From: Thalassiosira profunda
Taxonomy: Eukaryota > Bacillariophyta > Thalassiosirophyceae > Thalassiosirales > Thalassiosiraceae
Direction of reading: 5' to 3'
DNA: 10,579 nt
NCBI GenBank assembly: GCA_036939355.1
Contig: JALLAP010000752.1
Coordinates: 1 to 10,579 of the forward strand
Part shown: one piece after another, positions 1 to 5,340 of the stretch
Numbering within the stretch: position 1 is the stretch's first letter
Layout of the letters: each line of letters starts with the position of its first letter
Translations under genes and position numbers: made by a program
The notes under the pieces: model-generated
Databases searched by the model: none
What the model was told of the DNA's origin: nothing
The model's input: the letters and a program-made list of their open reading frames with translations, nothing else

Positions 1-439
1 GATCGTACTCCTCCCCCCTCCGATCGACCAATCCCACCGCCACCTCCCCGTCGCTGCCGGCCTCGCGGGCCTCCTGGCTCAATTCCCGGGGGACCATGCC
101 GCGCGCCAATGACGTCAGGAACTCGGCGTTGTCCGGATCGTCGAGGCGGCGGTACGGCCCGTCGTCCACCACGAAGCCGGAGCGGTACATGGTGATGGTG
201 CGGCGGACTTCTCCACCACCCCCGCCGCCGCCACTTCCGGCGGCCTCGGCGAGGTTGAATATGGCATCCTGGTTAGGGTCGTTGCCCCCCGCCTGATCTT
301 GGTTGGGCACGACGGCGAGTCCGGATCCTCCGCCCCTGTCGCCGACGCCACCGACGTAGCGGTTGTTTTCGTCGTCGTCCGAGTCGCCGCCGCGGGCGGC
401 GCCGTCGTTGCGGACCGAGTCGAGGCCTACGATGGGCAT
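1..439 (-). CDS. p47/Shp1-type SEP-domain protein (p97/Cdc48 cofactor), 5' part only
   Basis: Read from the ATG at 439 leftwards, the frame stays open for 146 codons to the window edge. Residues 1-50 are acidic and end in a segment, NRYVGG...GSGLAVVPN (26-46), that resembles the Y/F-x-GG-x-SGLxVxxP segment near the N-terminus of p47 and plant PUX4 proteins, where an SHP-type p97-binding element lies. A poly-Gly run follows (about 69-76), then a clear SEP domain from about 77 to the edge: RRTITMYRSGFVVDDGPYRR, DDPDNAEFL, then RGMVPREL and DRRGEEYD. In known family members the SEP domain mediates oligomerisation and protease inhibition and is followed by a C-terminal UBX domain that binds p97/Cdc48; any UBX domain would lie left of this window. 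No UBA domain is visible, as in PUX4 and unlike animal p47. The start is provisional: the frame is open for a short way upstream, and relatives often begin with a short extra segment, so a small 5' exon is possible. The gene diverges from the SGNH hydrolase gene. Confidence 0.85.
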   Translation of the reverse strand, partial: MPIVGLDSVRNDGAARGGDSDDDENNRYVGGVGDRGGGSGLAVVPNQDQAGGNDPNQDAIFNLAEAAGSGGGGGGGEVRRTITMYRSGFVVDDGPYRRLDDPDNAEFLTSLARGMVPRELSQEAREAGSDGEVAVGLVDRRGEEYD

Positions 440-586
440 GGCTGAGGAGCTTTGGTCAGAGCTGCGGAGCGCCCACGCCGCAAGATTTTTGTGGAGGGTG
501 AATGGAGCTGGAGAGTCCGCCTCCGTCACTCCGTCCCGCCCATGAATGGGATCACGCATGCAGCACGCACCCGCACCTCGCACCTA

Positions 587-610
587 CCCATCACCCATCA
601 CCCATCACCC
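587..610. repeat. three tandem copies of CCCATCA in the divergent spacer
   Basis: CCCATCA occurs at 587-593, 594-600 and 601-607, followed by a further CCC. The repeat ends six bases before the chosen ATG (616) of the SGNH hydrolase gene, so it probably lies in its 5' leader or core promoter. If translation instead began at 502, it would encode a low-complexity His/Pro/Ser stretch, which argues against that upstream start. Function unknown; it may be plain slippage. Confidence 0.7.
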
Positions 611-615
611 AGCGC

Positions 616-1416
616 ATGGCCACGATGACGCCGCGCCGCCTGCTCATGCCGACCCTTCTGTTCGCTGTCCACGTCTCGTCCTTCCGCCCTGCCGTCTCCA
701 TTGCAAGGCAGCGACGCGCACATCACGTGCTCAGAATTAGCACCGCCTCCAATGCGGACGGTGATGGCTCAACAATGCCCCAGCGCATCTTCTGCTACGG
801 GGACTCCCTCACGGCCGGCACGTCGCCGCCCTCGGACCAACTGCATCCCTACGGGCCCCACCTCGAGCGAGAGTTGATTGCCAGTGGCCACAAGGAAGTG
901 ATGGTGCGCTGGCGGGGGCTGCCGGGATGGACAGCTTCCGCCATGGCCGACTACCTCGACGACGGATCGGTCGGGCTCAACCCCGTGTTGGACGGGATAC
1001 AAGATCCGAAGCTATCGCTCGTGATACTGCTGGCGGGGACGAACGACATTGGGGCGCTCACATCTTCGTTGGGCAGTGGTGGCGGAGAGATAGATGCAAC
1101 GTCGGCGGTGGAGCCAATACTGAATCTGCACGCCGCGTGCCACGAGAGGAACATTCCAACGATAGCGATGGGGATTCCGGGGAGCGGGTGGCAAGAGATG
1201 AACACGGATGCATCAAGTTTGTGCAGGGAGATGAACGAGCTGCTGCAAGACTTTGCCAATGGAAGAGAGAAAGAAGTGACGTACGTTGGCTTTCCGTTTG
1301 CGTATCAGCGCGGGGATGCAAAATGGTGCGGCGACGGGCTCCACCTCTCGGCGGAGGGATACGAGACGCTCGGGAAGGCGTTGGCGCCGAGCGTAGGGAA
1401 ACTTCTCGCTCAATGA
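616..1416 (+). CDS. SGNH/GDSL-type hydrolase with N-terminal leader peptide
   Basis: 266 residues from the ATG at 616. The SGNH blocks are all present: block I CYGDSLTAG with nucleophile Ser64, block II Gly in RGLPGWTA (about 101-104), block III LLAGTNDIG with oxyanion Asn143, and block V DGLHLS with Asp240 and His243 of the triad. The family hydrolyses ester bonds in lipids, acyl groups or acetylated glycans; the exact substrate cannot be read from the sequence. Residues 1-26 form a basic start (MTPRRLL) and a hydrophobic stretch ending in VSSFRPA, consistent with a signal peptide. In heterokont algae a Phe at signal-peptide +1 marks plastid targeting (the ASAFAP-type motif), so secretory or plastid routing is possible. 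An in-frame ATG at 502 would add 38 His/Pro-rich residues in front of the hydrophobic leader and bury it, so 616 is preferred. No intron is needed. The RCC1-like gene follows on the same strand 256 bases later. Confidence 0.88.
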   Translation: MATMTPRRLLMPTLLFAVHVSSFRPAVSIARQRRAHHVLRISTASNADGDGSTMPQRIFCYGDSLTAGTSPPSDQLHPYGPHLERELIASGHKEVMVRWRGLPGWTASAMADYLDDGSVGLNPVLDGIQDPKLSLVILLAGTNDIGALTSSLGSGGGEIDATSAVEPILNLHAACHERNIPTIAMGIPGSGWQEMNTDASSLCREMNELLQDFANGREKEVTYVGFPFAYQRGDAKWCGDGLHLSAEGYETLGKALAPSVGKLLAQ

Positions 1417-1454
1417 CAAACAGACGCGCGTGGACAGGCTCCCGCGCAATCTCG

Positions 1455-1626
1455 AAAGAGAAATTTTGAAATTTCAAACATTTTCAGTTTGAAAATTCGA
1501 GAGTTTGAAAATTCGATTTGAATTTTCTTCCATTTGAAAATTTGATTCAAACTTTCAAATCGATTTGAATCGAATTCGGATTTTTGAATCAAAATCGAAT
1601 TTTTGAAACGTCGAATTTTTGAAACG
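1455..1626. repeat. AT-rich island of TTTGAA/TTCAAA words with 16-base tandem repeats and palindromes
   Basis: In an otherwise GC-rich window this spacer segment is strongly AT-rich and has about a dozen TTTGAA or TTCAAA hexamers. AGTTTGAAAATTCGA recurs at 1486-1500 and 1502-1516 (period 16). TCGAATTTTTGAAACG is perfectly repeated at 1595-1610 and 1611-1626 (period 16). Perfect 14-base palindromes are at 1465-1478 (TTTGAAATTTCAAA) and 1555-1568 (TCAAATCGATTTGA). Four GAAnnTTC cores, the pairing bound by heat-shock factors, are at 1468, 1491, 1507 and 1519. The island sits after the SGNH stop and ends 46 bases before the ATG of the RCC1-like gene. It could be a promoter array, a transcription-termination region or a decayed simple-repeat element. 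It does not look coding. Confidence 0.8.
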
Positions 1627-1672
1627 GACCCTGGTGGCGCGGAGGTGACGCGAGCGAGTGAGGAGCGAGGCG

Positions 1673-4600
1673 ATGGTGCGGTTCGGGAGGATACGCCGAC
1701 TATTCTCCCGCCGAGGGAGCAGCGAGGCTGCGGCGACTGGCAAGGGTGCGGGAGAGTCGGCCGTCGCTCTCTCGGAGGATGGGAAGAGCGAAGCAACGAG
1801 CGAGGCGGCATCTCTCTCCGCCCTATCGCCCAAGGATGCTTTTCTCAGGTTCGATGCCGATTCCAGCGGTGACATTGACGAGGACGAGTTCTTCGCTCTG
1901 CTCGAGGCGGTTGGCATCAAAGGGAAGTTGGAGTACCAGGAGAAGCTGTTCCGACGCTACGTGAAGTCGGGCTCCAAGACTATCGACTACGAGTCATTCC
2001 GGGCTGCGTGGCTTCTTCTCGGAAATCCAAAGAAAGAGCTGGCAGACAGGGCGGTTGCCATTCCAAAGTTTGCCACTCGCTACCAGCTCGTTCGGCTCCT
2101 CGAGAAGACGCTGGGGGAGGAGGAGAGATTGGAGGCACTGGCCAAGGCCGAGACGGACCGATATCGGAGAATCCAGAATGCAAAAGCGCTTAGAAGCGGC
2201 TACATCGAGCGCGCGAAGGCTCGAGCCGGGTTGGAGCTTGCCGCTGCTCTGGACGTGGCAGGGCAAGTCTACGTGCTGGGCACGGGCGCTCATGGCCAAT
2301 TCAGCGCCGCGCCGAAGCGGGATTTTCTGAGCACGTCCGGTTTCCACCAAGTCGGGGCGGAGCGGATGCAAACGCTCTGGGACGAACGCGTCAGCAGCGA
2401 CGGCAACAATCGAGCCAACAGCAATACGGCAGGAATCTGGGGCCGACGGCCACGAAAGGTCGCGCTTACTGATAGCGCAGTCCTCGCGATCACAGACACG
2501 GGGATGCTGGCTTGGGGAGGCGCCCACAACTGGCAGGAGCTGGTTTCTACCCAGGCGACTTCTCAGCAGCAGACTCCCGCACAAACCACCCCTCGTTCAT
2601 CCGCGTTGCTCACGAACAACAGCCATACACACCAGCAGCATCTACAATCGATCCAGGAGGAGCGGGATGAAAGGAAAACCACCTCGACCGCCGAAATCGA
2701 GAGCGTGGAAATTGCCCTGAAGTACTACGGCCAGTGGCCCTCGCATTACGACGGAACGGACGATGCCGACATGGTTCGAGAGCATCTCCTGGCCTGCGTT
2801 TCGCTCGACCAACTCCTTCAGAGTTTGCTCCTTCGATGCAAGCCCTGCGAAGGCAGTGGTATGTCCAAGCTGGAAATGGCAGGGATGTTGGCAACCGATA
2901 TCCGCCTAGAGAGGGAGGTGCTCGGAGCTGTGGGCGCGAAGGAGTTGGGTGATCTAGAATATGAAGTCAACGATCTGGAGAAGCGAAACGAAAAGAAGCT
3001 TGCCAGCCTTCGGCGGCTCCGTTTCTGTGAGCGGTGGGAGTCTTTGACCGTCCTGCAAAAGCAACGGACTGTTGTGGAAGAGAAGAGGACGTTAGAGGAG
3101 CGACGCGGCAACCACAGTAGGCAAGACAGAGAGTATGAACAATGGAACAGCCGGAGAAAGGACAACGAAACGAGCTCAGTGGTGGAACTTGGCGGATTGA
3201 CGGCTGGCTCGATAACAGCCAGAGGACGCGCTATTCAAACACCACGTGGAGCATCTCAGTGCCTTGACATTGCCGCGGGGTCAAATCACGCTGCAATCAT
3301 CGTCCAGGACGAGAGGCGTCCGACTTTGTACACCTGGGGCCAATCGTCTTTGGGCCGCCTCGGCCAGGGCGAGAGCGCTGCCGATGCCAACTACCCAACA
3401 GTTGTCGAGGATCTGAAAGGCACCTCCATTTCGTCCGTGAGCATGGGGCAATCCCACAGCGCGGCAGTTTCGTCTAACGGTGATCTGTATATGTGGGGTT
3501 CTGGCTCTTCTGGGCAGCTAGGCTTTGGGACGATGCCCGACAGTCAACAAGGATTTTGCTGCACGGTGCCAACCAGGCTGCTGATCCCGTCCTGTCGAGT
3601 GCAAAAAGTGAGCTGCGGAGCATCTCACACGGCGTGCATCGGCTCGAACGGCGAGGTTTACGTCTGGGGCCTGGGCGATGGCGGTAGGCTTGGACTGGAA
3701 CTGAGCAGAGCAGACACGCCAGTGCTCGTCGAATCGCTTTCTCACGAGAGAATCGTCGACGTGAGTTGCGGCACATCCACCACTCTCCTCCTCACTGAAA
3801 CGACAACCAGCGGCACCAACAGTCGCACGAGCGTGAGGAGGAGAACGGGCGGGCGGCTCTACGCCGCCGGCCCAAAAAACATATTAGGCGCTTCGTTTCC
3901 TTCCTTTGGAGAGCTCGAGTGCTTGAAGCAAACGCCACTGATCGTCAAGTCGATCAGTGCGGGGTACTCCCACCAGTGCTTCGTGTCGGAGTCGGGCGAG
4001 CTCTACTGCTGGGGGCACAACTCGCACGGCTGCTGCGGCCAAGACGAAGGGAATAGGTTTATTCCGGAGCCAACCAAAGTGTCGAGTCTCTACGAGGCTC
4101 CAACGAACTTGGCTTTGGGCAAATCCTGCAAATTGAGCTCGAGATACAGAGATGCAGAGGGTCACCACGCGGTCGACGGCAACGTCGACGGGAATGACGC
4201 CCAGAGCTTGGCGCACACACAGCACGAGGCCAACGCGTATTTCGACGTGGACCTTGGAGGCCAAGCGCATGTGGCCAGCGTGCGCTTGTGGAATCGAACT
4301 GACGAGCCGGACGATGCTGCATTGCGCAACGACATGTTCAGCCGTCGCCTGTTTCCTTGCTACATCATGGTATCGCAGTTTCCCTTTCCCAGAAATCTGG
4401 ATGGCAAAGACGGTCTCGATGCCGCCTTGAAGCAGAGCGTGGCCACCGTCAGGCTCACGGAGGACCGGCGACTGAGCAACTGGGACGTGCCCAAGTTCAC
4501 TGTGGGGCGGTACGTTAGAATTCAGCTAGAGGGTGCAAATTTTCTGCATTTTGCCCAGCTGGAGGTGTTTGGACACGAGAGCAGAAGCCACGGTCCGATC

Positions 4601-5089
4601 ACGTCCTGTTGTGCTGGCAAGTTTGTCACCGCTGCCGTGGTTGGTGGCATCGAGGATAGACGAGCAATGGAAACTGCGTACGAGCGTGCGGTATGTGCCG
4701 ACTTGCTCAACGCCGAGATACTCCGGCAGTTCGTCTGCTACAGCGACGAGTACAGAAGTCGAGGTGTCGCATTCGACGACAAAGCCGAGTGTTTGCTGTG
4801 CGTGGGCGGCGAAGAGTGCGAAATATGCACCCTCAAATCGACCTGGCATGAATTGCAGGACGTACTGCAGGGCGGTGAGCCCTACCGGCTGGACGACCTT
4901 GCTTCGCATCTGCTAAGTTCGAGCAACATTGAGAGGTTAATTGCCGAAGAAGCAAGCACCGAGGAGGGTCGCACAACGGATGCTGTCAAAACGACGAAGA
5001 CTGCGAATGCTCTTCCGGTGCTGCTGAAACTGAAACTGAAGCACAGGCACAGCCGTAAGAAGAAGCCTGTGGGTACTGCTAATGGATAA
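1673..5089 (+). CDS. EF-hand / RCC1-repeat / discoidin-like (F5/8C) multidomain protein
   Basis: A single uninterrupted exon of 1138 codons from the ATG at 1673; the frame is also open just upstream, but only from a GTG. In order: a basic N-terminus; a canonical EF-hand loop DADSSGDIDEDE (61-72, ligands at 1,3,5,7,9,12) and a degenerate second hand (about 95-115); two RCC1-like strands (VYVLGTGAHGQF, 198-209; AITDTGMLAWGGAHN, about 272-286); a charged, partly coiled-coil insertion (287-529); five better RCC1 repeats (530-567, 586-619, 643-676, 694-739, 758-792) with GxSH and WGxxxxGxLG signatures; a galactose-binding-like domain (about 810-968, NLALGKSC...AVDGN...FDVDLGG...GRYVRIQLEG...AQLEVFG); a CxxC-x5-CxxC cluster (Cys1040, 1043, 1049, 1052); and a Lys/Arg tail resembling a nuclear localisation signal. 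RCC1 propellers act as Ran exchange factors or as general interaction platforms, and EF-hands bind calcium. No Ran-specific function can be inferred here. F5/8C-type domains bind glycans or lipids, but there is no N-terminal signal peptide, so this one is probably intracellular. Domain calls are firm; cellular role unknown. Confidence 0.9.
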   Translation: MVRFGRIRRLFSRRGSSEAAATGKGAGESAVALSEDGKSEATSEAASLSALSPKDAFLRFDADSSGDIDEDEFFALLEAVGIKGKLEYQEKLFRRYVKSGSKTIDYESFRAAWLLLGNPKKELADRAVAIPKFATRYQLVRLLEKTLGEEERLEALAKAETDRYRRIQNAKALRSGYIERAKARAGLELAAALDVAGQVYVLGTGAHGQFSAAPKRDFLSTSGFHQVGAERMQTLWDERVSSDGNNRANSNTAGIWGRRPRKVALTDSAVLAITDTGMLAWGGAHNWQELVSTQATSQQQTPAQTTPRSSALLTNNSHTHQQHLQSIQEERDERKTTSTAEIESVEIALKYYGQWPSHYDGTDDADMVREHLLACVSLDQLLQSLLLRCKPCEGSGMSKLEMAGMLATDIRLEREVLGAVGAKELGDLEYEVNDLEKRNEKKLASLRRLRFCERWESLTVLQKQRTVVEEKRTLEERRGNHSRQDREYEQWNSRRKDNETSSVVELGGLTAGSITARGRAIQTPRGASQCLDIAAGSNHAAIIVQDERRPTLYTWGQSSLGRLGQGESAADANYPTVVEDLKGTSISSVSMGQSHSAAVSSNGDLYMWGSGSSGQLGFGTMPDSQQGFCCTVPTRLLIPSCRVQKVSCGASHTACIGSNGEVYVWGLGDGGRLGLELSRADTPVLVESLSHERIVDVSCGTSTTLLLTETTTSGTNSRTSVRRRTGGRLYAAGPKNILGASFPSFGELECLKQTPLIVKSISAGYSHQCFVSESGELYCWGHNSHGCCGQDEGNRFIPEPTKVSSLYEAPTNLALGKSCKLSSRYRDAEGHHAVDGNVDGNDAQSLAHTQHEANAYFDVDLGGQAHVASVRLWNRTDEPDDAALRNDMFSRRLFPCYIMVSQFPFPRNLDGKDGLDAALKQSVATVRLTEDRRLSNWDVPKFTVGRYVRIQLEGANFLHFAQLEVFGHESRSHGPITSCCAGKFVTAAVVGGIEDRRAMETAYERAVCADLLNAEILRQFVCYSDEYRSRGVAFDDKAECLLCVGGEECEICTLKSTWHELQDVLQGGEPYRLDDLASHLLSSSNIERLIAEEASTEEGRTTDAVKTTKTANALPVLLKLKLKHRHSRKKKPVGTANG

Positions 5090-5313
5090 TACACGCCCCC
5101 TCGCAATGCCATAGAGACGATTTCTTTCCTTCTCTTCTTCAGGCAGCTCGCTTCTCTATTCGAGCTCCACCAGGCATCCTCCTTGGTCTTTATGTCAAAA
5201 GTATCCTGTATCTTGACCCAAAGAAAAATCCAGCGCGTCACGCTTGCCAACTGTCAAGCCGCCGTTTGCAAATCGCTCGCCCACGACGCCGACTGCCCCA
5301 CACGTTTGTGGCC

Positions 5314-5340
5314 ATGGCGCAGGGCCCTGCAGCACCATGA
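5314..5340 (+). promoter_or_regulatory. upstream ORF (8 codons) whose stop overlaps the main start codon
   Basis: An ATG at 5314 in strong initiation context (G at -3 and +4, GCCATGG) opens an 8-codon frame reading MAQGPAAP. It ends at TGA 5338-5340, which overlaps the main ATG at 5337-5339 as ATGA. The main ATG has A at -3. If both lie on the mature mRNA, ribosomes would meet the uORF first, and the GAP would be made by leaky scanning or termination-reinitiation. Whether this region is transcribed and unspliced cannot be told from the DNA. Confidence 0.5.

Noticed and set aside
502..615. Upstream in-frame ATG for the SGNH hydrolase
   Set aside because: It would place a His/Pro-rich low-complexity segment, containing the CCCATCA repeat, before the hydrophobic leader and disable it as a signal peptide.
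1658..1672. Start of the RCC1-like gene at 1658
   Set aside because: The codon there is GTG; the first ATG in frame is at 1673, which a eukaryotic ribosome would use.
1410..1811. Minus-strand frames across the AT island
   Set aside because: The Lys/Phe/Ile-rich translation simply reflects the TTTGAA repeats, and the frames run antisense into two clear plus-strand genes.
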